From Nitrospirota bacterium (GTDB lineage Bacteria > Nitrospirota > Thermodesulfovibrionia > UBA6902), in assembly GCA_016217725.1 (NCBI GenBank), contig JACRHB010000029.1, positions 1 through 39,506 of the forward strand: a stretch of DNA of 39,506 bases, written 5' to 3'. This document shows positions 23,598 through 31,488 of this stretch, piece by piece. Numbering within the stretch: position 1 is the stretch's first letter; every line of letters starts with the position of its first letter. Below the pieces are notes generated by a model. That model did no database searches. It was given only the letters and a program-made list of their open reading frames with translations, and had not been told where the DNA came from. The position numbers were made by a program, and so were the translations under genes.

Positions 23598-23603
23598 TAT
23601 AAT
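23598..23603 (+). promoter_or_regulatory. -10 box 5 nt before the RNase H-like gene
   Basis: A perfect TATAAT ends 5 nt before the ATG at 23609. There is no ribosome binding site and no clear -35 box. The transcript would start on the start codon, as proposed for degP, fur and the APS-kinase gene. Confidence 0.5.
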
Positions 23604-23608
23604 TTACA

Positions 23609-24121
23609 ATGACTGCTTACCGTTTAAGCGACACGGTGAAATACCCCGCGTATCTTGACATCGAAACGACCGGATTAAGTCCCTACCACAGCAACTTGAC
23701 CGTGATAGGGATACATATTGAGAACGGCTGCGAAGACGTTATTCAGATAATAGGGGACGATATAACTGCATCTGCCTTGATTGAATCGGTAAAGAACGCG
23801 GGTACGCTCTATACGTATAACGGCAGCCGCTTCGATCTGCCGTTCATCAAGGAGAAACTGAATGTCGACCTTACGGACTTCTGTCCGCATAACGACCTGA
23901 TGTACTCCTGCTGGCGAAATAATTTAAGGGGAGGGCTGAAGGCGGTGGAAAGGCAGTTGGGAATTGAGAGGAATTTGACCGACGTCGACGGCTGGGTCGC
24001 CGTGCAGTTATGGAATAGCTATAAATGGAACGGCTGCAATGCTTCCCTGAATAAGTTATTGGAATACAACAAAGAAGACGTCCTGAACCTGAAGAAGCTG
24101 AGAGCGCTTCTGAAGGTCTGA
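23609..24121 (+). CDS. RNase H-like 3'-5' exonuclease domain protein
   Basis: The 170-residue protein matches the YprB-type RNase H-like fold. It has YLDIETTGLSPY (DxE), YNGSRFDLPFIKEKL (second Asp), HNDLMYSCW and YNKEDVLNLKKL (last Asp), together a DEDD-type metal site. LKAVERQLGI .. DGWVAVQLWNSY is the family middle segment. It probably acts on single-stranded DNA or RNA ends, but the substrate is unknown. It stands alone and converges with thrC. A -10 box ends 5 nt before the ATG. Confidence 0.88.
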   Translation: MTAYRLSDTVKYPAYLDIETTGLSPYHSNLTVIGIHIENGCEDVIQIIGDDITASALIESVKNAGTLYTYNGSRFDLPFIKEKLNVDLTDFCPHNDLMYSCWRNNLRGGLKAVERQLGIERNLTDVDGWVAVQLWNSYKWNGCNASLNKLLEYNKEDVLNLKKLRALLKV

Positions 24122-24129
24122 ATATATAA

Positions 24130-25587
24130 TCAACCTCCCGTCAGCGTTTCCAATTGTTCAATTATCGCCCCCGGCTCGGCAGGGACTTTTTGGGGGCGGA
24201 TGGCTTCAAGGTTTATTCCCGCCAATTTTTTTACTGAAGAACACTGCGGTATCGGAATATCGGGATAGGTCTTCTGAAAATCCGGGAACTTCGAGGGAGA
24301 CGCGGTCTCAAGGACCGCAATGATCGAGTTATCGCCGCTGAAATACTGCCGGTATCTGAAAGACGCCGCCACGCCTATCACTCCATGGGGTTCAAGGACG
24401 ATATTATTTCTCCGCCAGAACCTTACGATGTGGGACTCGATGTCCTCGTTTGTAATGATGTCCTCCACGAAAACGTCCCGGCGCAGGCTCTCCGCCACCT
24501 TCGGCGTAATGCTTATTTTTCCCGACAGTATGTCCGGTATGTTTTTTGGGGCTTCGCCGTACAGATATAGGATGCGCTCAAGGTTGGAGGGCACGGAGAT
24601 GTCCATGGAATTTGCGAGCGTATGCTTGTTGCTGAGACTGCCGGAGGAGGTCCCTTTACCGACGATATTCGCAAAGATATTGTTGGCGTTCGTGCCTGCA
24701 ATAAATACCTTGACAGGCAGCCCCATCCGCTTTGCGATCAGGCCGGCGGTGAGATTGCCCAGGTTTCCGGACGGCACCGAAAATAAAATGCTCTGATCCG
24801 GGAACCGCTTATTCAGCTCCGCCCAGATATGGAAGTAATAAACGGTCTGTGGCAGGAGTCTCCAGAGGGAGATGGAATTGGCCGAGGTGAGATTAAAGCG
24901 CTCACGCACGTTATTATCATTAAGCAATCTCTTGGCCAATTGCTGGCAGTCATCGAAGCTCCCGCTGACCGGGACCGCGCGGACGTTTCCCGTTACCGAG
25001 AGCATCTGCTTTTCCTGGACTTCAGATACCCTGTCGGCGGGATAAAGGACGAGGACGCTCGTATTGGGCACGCCGTAAAAGGCCGTCTGTATCGCCGTGC
25101 CCGTATCCCCTGATGTGGCAACTATAATGGCAGCACGCCTCTGCCTGCTCGAGAGATAATGGCTCATCAGTCTTGCCAGAAACCGGGCGGCAATGTCCTT
25201 AAAGCTGCACGAAGGACCCCTGTCGAGGCGGGCAATGACAAGGTTGTTGTCATCCAGGGCGTCTTCAATCGGTATATATATCTCACTATATGCGCCGTCG
25301 CAAATATCCCCAAGGACGTCATCCGGGATATCGTCCTGGGGGAGAAAGCCCCTCATTATCACCCATGCCAATTCCCCGTATGCAAGACCTGATAAATCGT
25401 TGATGGCCGTCTCGTTAAAACAGGGCAGCCCGGCGGGCATGAAGAGCCCGTAATCGGAAGAAAGCCCCCTTTCGAGCACTACGTTCCATTGGTAACGCTT
25501 TTTCGCCTTATGATCCCGTGTAGAAACGAACAGGTGTTCGTCCGCAGAGCCGCCAGGCAGTAATCGGCGCAATTTGTAAATATCCAT
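24130..25587 (-). CDS. thrC: threonine synthase
   Basis: This PLP enzyme turns O-phosphohomoserine into threonine. The 485-residue length fits the long ThrC class. The PLP lysine is in DRGPSCSFKDIAARF. IIVATSGDTGTAIQTAFYG is the phosphate-binding segment, SVPSGNLGNLTAGLIAKRMG holds the PLP-phosphate loop, and EPHGVIGVAA comes late in the chain. The N-terminal segment (YQWNVVLERGLSSDYGLFMP) is typical too. AAAGGAG stands 7 nt before the ATG. No other threonine gene is adjacent. Confidence 0.95.
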   Translation of the reverse strand: MDIYKLRRLLPGGSADEHLFVSTRDHKAKKRYQWNVVLERGLSSDYGLFMPAGLPCFNETAINDLSGLAYGELAWVIMRGFLPQDDIPDDVLGDICDGAYSEIYIPIEDALDDNNLVIARLDRGPSCSFKDIAARFLARLMSHYLSSRQRRAAIIVATSGDTGTAIQTAFYGVPNTSVLVLYPADRVSEVQEKQMLSVTGNVRAVPVSGSFDDCQQLAKRLLNDNNVRERFNLTSANSISLWRLLPQTVYYFHIWAELNKRFPDQSILFSVPSGNLGNLTAGLIAKRMGLPVKVFIAGTNANNIFANIVGKGTSSGSLSNKHTLANSMDISVPSNLERILYLYGEAPKNIPDILSGKISITPKVAESLRRDVFVEDIITNEDIESHIVRFWRRNNIVLEPHGVIGVAASFRYRQYFSGDNSIIAVLETASPSKFPDFQKTYPDIPIPQCSSVKKLAGINLEAIRPQKVPAEPGAIIEQLETLTGG

Positions 25588-25786
25588 TTAAGTCTCCTTT
25601 GTAAAATGGGGCATATGATTAAGATACAGGTAATTATAATTTATTAAAAGTATGCCTATTAGGTCAAATGTTATCAACCGGGTCGCGGTTATCGGTGTAT
25701 GAAATCCTCCCCTTTACAAGGGGAGGTCAAATGTGGTTCTTTCTCATCTCAAATGGGTAAATTCTCCGATTTTGATTGACTGTCTT

Positions 25787-26023
25787 TTCTTCCCCTCTAA
25801 TAAGAGGGGATTAAGGGGTGTGTTTATTTTTATTCTAATGGGGTATGCACATCATGACACCTGATACTGGATGTTGTGGCTTTACTGCCATCTGTGCGGC
25901 TATCTATTGTAGTTGGTGCCGTCAAGTGCATACCCCATTTTATTCTATTAAACACTGTCTTTAATGTCTTCTAACGCCCTCTTAATACACACCCCTGCAC
26001 CCCTCTTTTTAGAGGGGAATTCT
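25787..26023. repeat. palindromic repeat split by the 97-bp element
   Basis: CCCCTCTAATAAGAGGGG at the left and CCCCTCTTTTTAGAGGGG at the right, with GGGGTGTGT / ACACACCCC inside, match the intact repeat at 20513-20597. The 97-bp element with its duplication lies in the loop, so the insertion came after the repeat. Confidence 0.65.
25840..25936. mobile_element. 97-bp insertion element, copy 2 (MITE-like)
   Basis: Identical to 4949-5045. Including flanking bases the terminal inverted repeats are 14 bp (AATGGGGTATGCAC / GTGCATACCCCATT). A 9-bp direct repeat TTTATTCTA flanks it on both sides, a target-site duplication different in sequence from that of copy 1. Confidence 0.85.
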
Positions 26024-26103
26024 TAACTCGCCTTTCTTCTTTAATTAGAAAAGCTCATCTTTACCCACTCATTATGAGAAAGAGCCCAAATTTACCGTTT
26101 TAA

Positions 26104-26538
26104 TTAATTCGAAGGAGGCATCTGAAAGCCGCTGTTGTCGATCTGGGGCACGGGGTTTATGTACAGCGGGAGCGACGCCTCATGCCGTCCGTCAATTGCC
26201 AGGTCTACGGCATATTCGCCTTGCTTCGGGAATTTCAGCCCTTGCAGGTTAAAAATCATATTGGCTGCAAGCGACGTAAGCGGTGTATCCTTGAACCGGA
26301 TGTTCACGCCGGCCTCAAGCGGCGGCACGACTCCTTTTCCGTCCTCATCGACGATGTTGATCTTTACCGCATGAGCGCCTTCTTCCATTTTCATAAAGCG
26401 TATCCTCAAGGCAATAGCGCACTGCGGATGCACGGCGGGCATTTTCTTGGCCCATATCGTATCGAACGTGCCGAGGACGTTCAGTTTTCCCTGGTAATCG
26501 GTTGCGGCGTCGCACAGCACAAAGAGCTCGATCTTCAT
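26104..26538 (-). CDS. DUF6941 family protein
   Basis: A 144-residue protein of unknown function. The start, IELFVLCDAATDYQGKLNVL and GTFDTIWAKKMPAVHP, is the hallmark of small beta-rich proteins annotated DUF6941. No catalytic motif, signal peptide or membrane span is visible. The ATG at 26538 has GGGAG 7 nt upstream, and the open frame beyond it is not needed. It is a lone gene, convergent with none and divergent from the cupin gene. Confidence 0.75.
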   Translation of the reverse strand: MKIELFVLCDAATDYQGKLNVLGTFDTIWAKKMPAVHPQCAIALRIRFMKMEEGAHAVKINIVDEDGKGVVPPLEAGVNIRFKDTPLTSLAANMIFNLQGLKFPKQGEYAVDLAIDGRHEASLPLYINPVPQIDNSGFQMPPSN

Positions 26539-26693
26539 TTTATGTCTCCCGTGTAGGTTATCATGCATGATTATTATCTATATTTCCTTGAAAAATTTCA
26601 TCCGCATCCGATCGGCGTTATGATTTGCGTCATGGCGCACTCCTAATACAAATGTTATAAAAAAAATAAAAAGATATGGAACAGGAGGGAATC

Positions 26694-27008
26694 ATGGAGA
26701 TACTTGATCTGAAGAAGCTGATAAAATTTTACCCGGATAAGATCTCGCGGGAGATGCTTTCCGATAAGCCCGAGATGAGGCTTGCCTTGATGTGTCTTGA
26801 ACCCGGGCAGAAGCTCGAGCCGCACAAGGCGCCTTTGAGGCTCCTGATGTACGTTGTCGAAGGGAAGGGCACGTTCACAGTCGGGGACGAGAAGATTGAA
26901 GCGGCTGAAAAAACCTGTATCCTCTGCGAGCCTATGACCCCGCACGGCTTTACAGCGGACAAAGGTGAAAGGCTTGTCGTCATGGCGGTTGTGACTCCGG
27001 TGGAGTGA
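26694..27008 (+). CDS. small cupin-domain protein
   Basis: The 104-residue protein is a single cupin barrel: KLEPHKAPLRLLMYVVEGKG carries the first motif, with one His and Glu replacing the usual HxH. TPHGFTADKGERLVVMAV carries the second, with its His. Such proteins bind a metal or small ligand, and the substrate cannot be told. AGGAGG lies 5-6 nt before the ATG at 26694, so the ATG at 26676 is not used. The stop is directly followed by a mobile-element relic. Confidence 0.85.
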   Translation: MEILDLKKLIKFYPDKISREMLSDKPEMRLALMCLEPGQKLEPHKAPLRLLMYVVEGKGTFTVGDEKIEAAEKTCILCEPMTPHGFTADKGERLVVMAVVTPVE

Positions 27009-27016
27009 TATATTCA

Positions 27017-27213
27017 AAATCACTGCTGTCCAAAATAATTTCAAATAAGGATGCTGCATGCCTCATAGACACAATGAATCGACGATTAATTGAAACGGCA
27101 AACCTCATCTTACAAGATAAATCTTTGCGGCTCATATTTCCGGTGTGATTTGGAGATGCTCGAATCTTTTTTTAAAAGGAGTCGTCATTGTGTCTATGAG
27201 GCATGCAGCATCC
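27017..27213. mobile_element. 139-bp inverted-repeat element, copy 1
   Basis: A core at 27062-27200 is bounded by CTCATAGACACAATGA and its exact complement. The inverted repeats extend outward to 29 bp each (27049-27077 and 27185-27213). The core matches 39228-39366 in the opposite orientation. The left flank 27017-27047 (ACTGCTGTCCAAAATAATTT ..) matches 39183-39212 in the same orientation. It has no complete gene and is probably a non-autonomous element or IS relic. Confidence 0.7.
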
Positions 27214-27358
27214 TTGAATGATCAGCCCGGTTTAAAATATTTTTATAACGTGATTTTGCGGCTTTTTCTGAGTGATAAAATGTGGTATTATACTTTTTAA
27301 CAAACCCTGAAATTCGTCTGATATATCAGGTTCAATAAATTATAACAGGAGGTGTATA

Positions 27359-27544
27359 ATGAAAAAACCCGTAATCGACTACGACGCATGCACGGGATGC
27401 GGCACATGCGTTGAGATGTGTCCCGAGGTGTTTGAGCTCGGCGACGACGGCAAGGCCTTCGTCAAAGCGGAGGATAAATGCGATACCTGCGATTGCCAGG
27501 AAGCCGCCGACACGTGCCCGTCAGAGGCGATAACCATCCAGTAA
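27359..27544 (+). CDS. small [4Fe-4S] ferredoxin
   Basis: The 61-residue electron carrier has CTGCGTCVEMCPEVFELGDD at the N-terminus and DTCPSEAITIQ at the C-terminus, the pattern of single-cluster ferredoxins (C11, C14, C17 and the distal C53). Additional cysteines at 21, 41, 44 and 46 (CDTCDC) could form a disulfide or bind a second centre. AGGAGG precedes the ATG by 8 nt, and a strong terminator follows. It stands alone as one transcription unit and could serve the Nfn-type complex, though that is only inferred. Confidence 0.93.
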   Translation: MKKPVIDYDACTGCGTCVEMCPEVFELGDDGKAFVKAEDKCDTCDCQEAADTCPSEAITIQ

Positions 27545-27572
27545 CACTAAATAAGATTGAATATTTCTTTGA

Positions 27573-27609
27573 GCCCCGTTGAGAAGCGCTTCTCGACGGG
27601 GCATTTTTA
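27573..27609 (+). terminator. rho-independent terminator after ferredoxin
   Basis: GCCCCGTTGAGAAG and CTTCTCGACGGGGC form a 14-bp stem (one G-T pair) with a very short loop, followed by ATTTTTATT. It is 28 bp past the ferredoxin stop. Confidence 0.9.
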
Positions 27610-27729
27610 TTAAATTTTCAATACCCCGCAATCTCCGATGCGGGGTTCCCTTATACTTCCCTCCCCCTTGACGGGGGAGACTTCAGAATCCCCTTGCCGA
27701 TCATATTATTGAAATTGAATTTCATTTTC

Positions 27730-27759
27730 TTGACAAATCGCAATCATATACGTGATAAT
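27730..27759 (+). promoter_or_regulatory. fur promoter, leaderless arrangement
   Basis: TTGACA at 27730-27735, an 18-bp spacer and GATAAT at 27754-27759 make a good sigma-70 promoter. The ATG of fur at 27766 starts 6 nt after the -10 box and has no ribosome binding site. ATCATATACGTGAT over the spacer is a partial inverted repeat that could bind a regulator, possibly Fur itself. Confidence 0.6.
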
Positions 27760-27765
27760 ATCGTG

Positions 27766-28233
27766 ATGAAAAAGACCGCCGGCCGGGAGCCGGCCGTATC
27801 AAAAAAGATATCGGAGAAAAAAGAGCAGATACGGCTTCACCTGAAGCAGAAAGGCTTTAAAGCCACCCGTCAGAGGGACATTATAGCCGGTGAATTTCTC
27901 AGGAGCGGGGAGCACGTCACCGCCGAAGACCTTTATAAAAATATCAGCAGGAAGCACGACGATATCGGCTTTACAACCGTATACAGGACCTTAAAGCTCC
28001 TTTCAAGATCGGGGCTCGCAACTGAGAGAGTGTTTGCGGACCAGCTCACCAGATACGAGCCTATTTCTTCCGAAAGCCATCATGACCATCTGATATGCCT
28101 GAAGTGCGGAGCGATCACCGAATTCGAGAATTTAAAAATGGAGAGGCTGCAGGAAAAGATCGCCGACGAATTCGGGTTCCATATCGTAACGCACAAGATG
28201 GAATTCTACGGATATTGCAGAGCGTGCAGGTGA
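27766..28233 (+). CDS. Fur-family metal-responsive repressor
   Basis: This 155-residue regulator has a winged helix (LKQKGFKATRQRDIIAGEFL, DIGFTTVYRTLKLLSRSGLA) and a metal-binding half with HHDHLICLKCG and YGYCRACR, the two CxxC pairs of a structural zinc site. Whether it senses iron (Fur) or peroxide (PerR) cannot be decided from the residues seen. The next gene is feoB, which favours iron control. The upstream 24 codons in the same frame overlap a good promoter, so the ATG at 27766 is chosen. Confidence 0.9.
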   Translation: MKKTAGREPAVSKKISEKKEQIRLHLKQKGFKATRQRDIIAGEFLRSGEHVTAEDLYKNISRKHDDIGFTTVYRTLKLLSRSGLATERVFADQLTRYEPISSESHHDHLICLKCGAITEFENLKMERLQEKIADEFGFHIVTHKMEFYGYCRACR

Positions 28234-28254
28234 CCGCATCCGCAAAAAATATTG

Positions 28255-28337
28255 TAGCCACGAATGCACACGAATAAACACGAATGAAAATCTGCGTCCT
28301 AATTTTATTCGTGATAATTCGTGACAATTCGTGGCTA
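28255..28337. repeat. inverted repeat TAGCCACGAAT ... ATTCGTGGCTA
   Basis: The ends are perfectly complementary over 11 bp and the inside holds repeated CACGAAT / ATTCGTG strings, giving a long hairpin in the fur-feoB spacer. It may be an inactive interspersed repeat. Its effect on feoB expression is unknown. Confidence 0.65.
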
Positions 28338-28378
28338 AAAAGATTTTCTAACTTGTGGAAGTTTGGAGATGATAAATA

Positions 28379-30355
28379 ATGCATGAACACTGCCGCAAGA
28401 ACGACGACGTTAAAAGCGACGCCTCAAAAATATTTCTCGTAGGCAACCCTAACGTGGGAAAAAGCGCCATTTTCGGCTTGCTGACCGGGAGATACGTTAC
28501 GGTCTCAAACTATCCCGGCACGACCGTCGAAGTGACAAAAGGCGAAGTCTCGATACACAGGAGCAAGCACATTGTCGTGGATACGCCCGGCGTCAACAGC
28601 CTCGTGCCGATGAGCGAGGATGAAAAAGTTACGAGGGACATCCTGCTTGCCGAAAAACCTGAAGCGGTAGTCCAGGTCATCGATGCCAAAAACATCAAGA
28701 GAGCGCTCTTTCTCACGCTTCAGCTTACCGAAATGAAAGTGCCCCTTATTGTTGATTTGAACATGAAAGATGAGGCTGCAAGCAGAGGAATAGAGATTGA
28801 TGAGAGCGCCTTGAGCAATATTTTCCGGGTGGCCGTGGTCTCAACGGTCGCCGTACAAAAAAAGGGGATTTCCCCCCTTAAAAAGGCTGCTGTCCATCCG
28901 ATGATCTCAAGTTTCAGGTTTTCTTACGATGCGAACATTGAGGAATACGCCGCAAAAATAGAGGCCCTCCTTCCCGAAGCTAACATCTCGAAGCGTTCGC
29001 TGGCGCTCATGATACTTTCAGGGGACAAGACCTTAAAGAGCTGGCTGCTTGCAAACCTGCCCGGGGAAAAAATAAAGCGGCTTGAAGCGCTCAGGGACAG
29101 AGCAGAAGAAAAATATTCAACGCCTTTGAGCTTGGTCATCAGCCAACAGAGACTTAAGGCCGTTGACGGCATCACGGATGAAGTATTGACAAAAACGGCG
29201 CCTGAGAAGACGGGCTGGTCCGGGTTTTTCGGCGAGCTTACGACGCATCCGACGTGGGGCGTGCCTTTTCTCCTTCTGGTCATTTATGCCCTATATGAAT
29301 TTGTGGGAGTATTCGGTGCGGGGACGCTGGTGGATTTGCTTGAAGAAGTGATCTTCGGCAAGTACCTGAACCCGTGGGCTGAGAAGATAGTGACTGCCTT
29401 CATTCCGGGGCAGCTTTTGCAGGAGCTGCTCATAGGCCCGTACGGGATCGTTACAATGGCCCTTACGTATGCGATCGCGATCATCCTACCGATAACGGCA
29501 ACCTTTTTCATCGCATTCTCGATAATGGAGGACTCAGGCTATCTCCCGCGCCTTGCCGCCATGCTGAATAAGATCTTTCAGACGATGGGGCTGAACGGCA
29601 AGGCCGTCCTGCCGATGATCCTCGGGCTCGGATGCGATACCATGGCGACCCTTACGACCAGGATACTCGATACGAAAAAAGAGAGGATAATAGTCACCCT
29701 GCTGCTTGCGCTCGGGGTCCCCTGCTCCGCACAGATCGGCGTGATACTGGGCATGTTCGGCAAGCAGCCGGTTGAGGCGCTGATAGTTTGGCTGGTTGTC
29801 TTAACGGGCGTGATCTTGTTTGTCGGCTTCCTTGCCGCAAGGATAATCCCCGGGCGCAGGACGGATTTCATACTTGAGCTGCCGCCGATCAGGATGCCCC
29901 AATTTTCCAACGTCCTCATTAAAACGTTAAGCCGCATCGAGTGGTATTTAAAGGAGGCCGTCCCCCTCTTCATACTCGGCACGCTGATCTTGTTTACGGC
30001 CGACAAATTAAAGATACTCCCCTTCTTGCGGGATGCGGCGTCCCCGTTGATCGTAAATTTCCTGGGGCTGCCTCCGCAGGCGACGGAATCTTTCATAATG
30101 GGTTTTTTAAGACGTGATTACGGCGCCGCCGGGCTCTTCGCCCTGCAGGAAAAGGGCCTGCTCAATACCGAACAGGTCGTAGTAAGCCTCGTAACCATTA
30201 CGCTGTTCATTCCGTGCATCGCAAATCTGTTCGTAATAATAAAAGAGCGCGGACTGAAAACGGCCCTCATGATCGCGGGCTTTATCTTCCCCTTTTCGGT
30301 CCTTGTCGGAGGGGCGCTTCACAGGCTGCTGCTGTGGATGAAAATCTTCAATTAA
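28379..30355 (+). CDS. feoB: ferrous iron transporter B
   Basis: The 658-residue inner-membrane Fe(II) transporter has an N-terminal G domain: GNPNVGKSAIFGLLTGRYVT (G1), NYPGTTVEVTKG (G2), DTPGVNSL (G3) and DLNMKDEA for the NxxD G4. A long helical spacer leads to about ten membrane spans with the Gate motifs GLGCDTMATLTTRIL and FLRRDYGAAGLFAL. FeoA is not encoded beside it, either before or after, unlike many feo operons. The upstream Fur-family gene suggests iron control. GGAG lies 11 nt before the ATG, a weak site. Confidence 0.95.
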   Translation: MHEHCRKNDDVKSDASKIFLVGNPNVGKSAIFGLLTGRYVTVSNYPGTTVEVTKGEVSIHRSKHIVVDTPGVNSLVPMSEDEKVTRDILLAEKPEAVVQVIDAKNIKRALFLTLQLTEMKVPLIVDLNMKDEAASRGIEIDESALSNIFRVAVVSTVAVQKKGISPLKKAAVHPMISSFRFSYDANIEEYAAKIEALLPEANISKRSLALMILSGDKTLKSWLLANLPGEKIKRLEALRDRAEEKYSTPLSLVISQQRLKAVDGITDEVLTKTAPEKTGWSGFFGELTTHPTWGVPFLLLVIYALYEFVGVFGAGTLVDLLEEVIFGKYLNPWAEKIVTAFIPGQLLQELLIGPYGIVTMALTYAIAIILPITATFFIAFSIMEDSGYLPRLAAMLNKIFQTMGLNGKAVLPMILGLGCDTMATLTTRILDTKKERIIVTLLLALGVPCSAQIGVILGMFGKQPVEALIVWLVVLTGVILFVGFLAARIIPGRRTDFILELPPIRMPQFSNVLIKTLSRIEWYLKEAVPLFILGTLILFTADKLKILPFLRDAASPLIVNFLGLPPQATESFIMGFLRRDYGAAGLFALQEKGLLNTEQVVVSLVTITLFIPCIANLFVIIKERGLKTALMIAGFIFPFSVLVGGALHRLLLWMKIFN

Positions 30356-30377
30356 TGTAAAATGGAGATTGTCCCGC

Positions 30378-30749
30378 ATGCGCGAAACTGAAAACATAAA
30401 CATACGAAAAGCCGTTGTCCTCTGGCTGATTACCGGCATATATATGGGGCTTATTTTTTACCTCTCTTCCAGGACCTGGGAAACACCCGAGCTCCCGACC
30501 GATTTCGACAAGGTTATCCACGCGGTCATCTATATCCCCCTCGCCTTCCTTTTTTACCTTTCACTCAAAAAAAGCGGCCTCAAAAGAAACGTCTTTATCA
30601 CGGCGGTCTTCCTGACGGTTCTTTACGGGATTTCGGATGAGCTCCATCAATCCTACGTGCCCGGAAGGGAAAGCAGCATCGCCGACGCCTTTGCGGATTT
30701 TGCAGGTGCGATGTTGGGAAGCCTTGCGGCAACTTTTCTGAAGACCTGA
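30378..30749 (+). CDS. VanZ-like membrane protein
   Basis: A 123-residue protein with four hydrophobic spans and the VanZ-family motifs GLIFYLSSR, FDKVIHAVIYIPLAFLFYLS and YGISDELHQSYVPGRESSIA-DAFADFAGAMLG. VanZ relatives are linked to glycopeptide tolerance in a few bacteria, but most have no known role. The ATG at 30378 has GGAG 10 nt upstream; the TTG three codons earlier is not needed. It follows feoB by 22 bp and is probably cotranscribed. Confidence 0.88.
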   Translation: MRETENINIRKAVVLWLITGIYMGLIFYLSSRTWETPELPTDFDKVIHAVIYIPLAFLFYLSLKKSGLKRNVFITAVFLTVLYGISDELHQSYVPGRESSIADAFADFAGAMLGSLAATFLKT

Positions 30750-30823
30750 TTCGTTGACTTGCATCCCGAATCGGAATCCTGTATTCTTGTACATATCATT
30801 GCTGAAAATTACAGGAGGTCTTT

Positions 30824-31402
30824 ATGACAAAATCAATAAGAGGCACCAGGACGGAGCAGAATCTTTTAAAGGCTTTTGCCGGAGAGTCGCAGGCCAGGAA
30901 CAGGTACGCTTATTTTGCGGGCGCAGCCGGGAAAGAAGGATATGAGCAGATAGCGGCCTTTTTTCTCGAAACGGCTGAAAACGAAAAAGAGCATGCGAAG
31001 GTCTTTTTTAAATATCTTGAAGGCGGAGATATGGAGATCACGGCAGCTTATCCGGCGGGAAAGCTCGGGAGCACGCAGGAAAATCTCGAGCATGCCGCCG
31101 CGGGTGAAAACCTCGAGTGGACCGTTATCTATGCGGATTTTGAAAAGACAGCTATGGATGAAGGATTCACGGAGATAGCGGAAGCCTTTAAACAAATTGC
31201 GAAGGTCGAAAGATTTCATGAAGCAAGATACAGAAAGCTGTCGTCCAATATAAAGGACGGCGCCGTCTTTAAGAAATCCGCCGCCGCAAAATGGCACTGC
31301 AGGAACTGCGGCTATGTTTTTGAAGGAGACAAAGCCCCGAAGGAATGTCCCGCCTGCAAACACCCGCAGGCCCATTATGAGATCCTGGCTGAAAACTATT
31401 AG
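30824..31402 (+). CDS. rubrerythrin
   Basis: This 192-residue peroxide-reducing protein of anaerobes has a ferritin-like di-iron domain (NLLKAFAGESQARNRYAYFA, ENEKEHAKVFFKYLEGG, EGFTEIAEAFKQIAKVERFH). A C-terminal rubredoxin-like Fe(Cys)4 knuckle follows (WHCRNCGYVF .. CPACKHPQAHYEI). GGAGG precedes the ATG by 5 nt. TTGACT at 30754 may be a -35 box, but no well-spaced -10 is clear. Its place after fur and feoB fits an iron/oxidative-stress neighbourhood. The 66-bp repeat begins 8 nt past its stop. Confidence 0.95.
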   Translation: MTKSIRGTRTEQNLLKAFAGESQARNRYAYFAGAAGKEGYEQIAAFFLETAENEKEHAKVFFKYLEGGDMEITAAYPAGKLGSTQENLEHAAAGENLEWTVIYADFEKTAMDEGFTEIAEAFKQIAKVERFHEARYRKLSSNIKDGAVFKKSAAAKWHCRNCGYVFEGDKAPKECPACKHPQAHYEILAENY

Positions 31403-31410
31403 CCCTTATT

Positions 31411-31476
31411 CGTTAACCGTGTCCGTTGTCCGTGTCCGTTATTTTTTACGGACACGTTAACCGGACACGGTTAACG
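31411..31476. repeat. 66-bp palindromic repeat, copy D
   Basis: This copy has perfect 15-bp ends (CGTTAACCGTGTCCG / CGGACACGGTTAACG) and the inner CCGTTGTCCGTGTCCG string shared with copies A-C. It lies 8 nt after the rubrerythrin stop and 12 nt before the end of the convergent 20-heme cytochrome gene. Confidence 0.85.
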
Positions 31477-31488
31477 CTGCTCCGCCTC

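Larger units (their letters stand above)
25588..26103. other. intergenic repeat cluster
   Basis: No gene is supported. It holds a small CTCCCCTTTAC/AAGGGGAG hairpin near 25708-25726, then the palindromic repeat 25787-26023, itself split by the 97-bp element at 25840-25936. An AT-rich stretch at 25600-25680 probably contains the thrC promoter. Confidence 0.6.
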
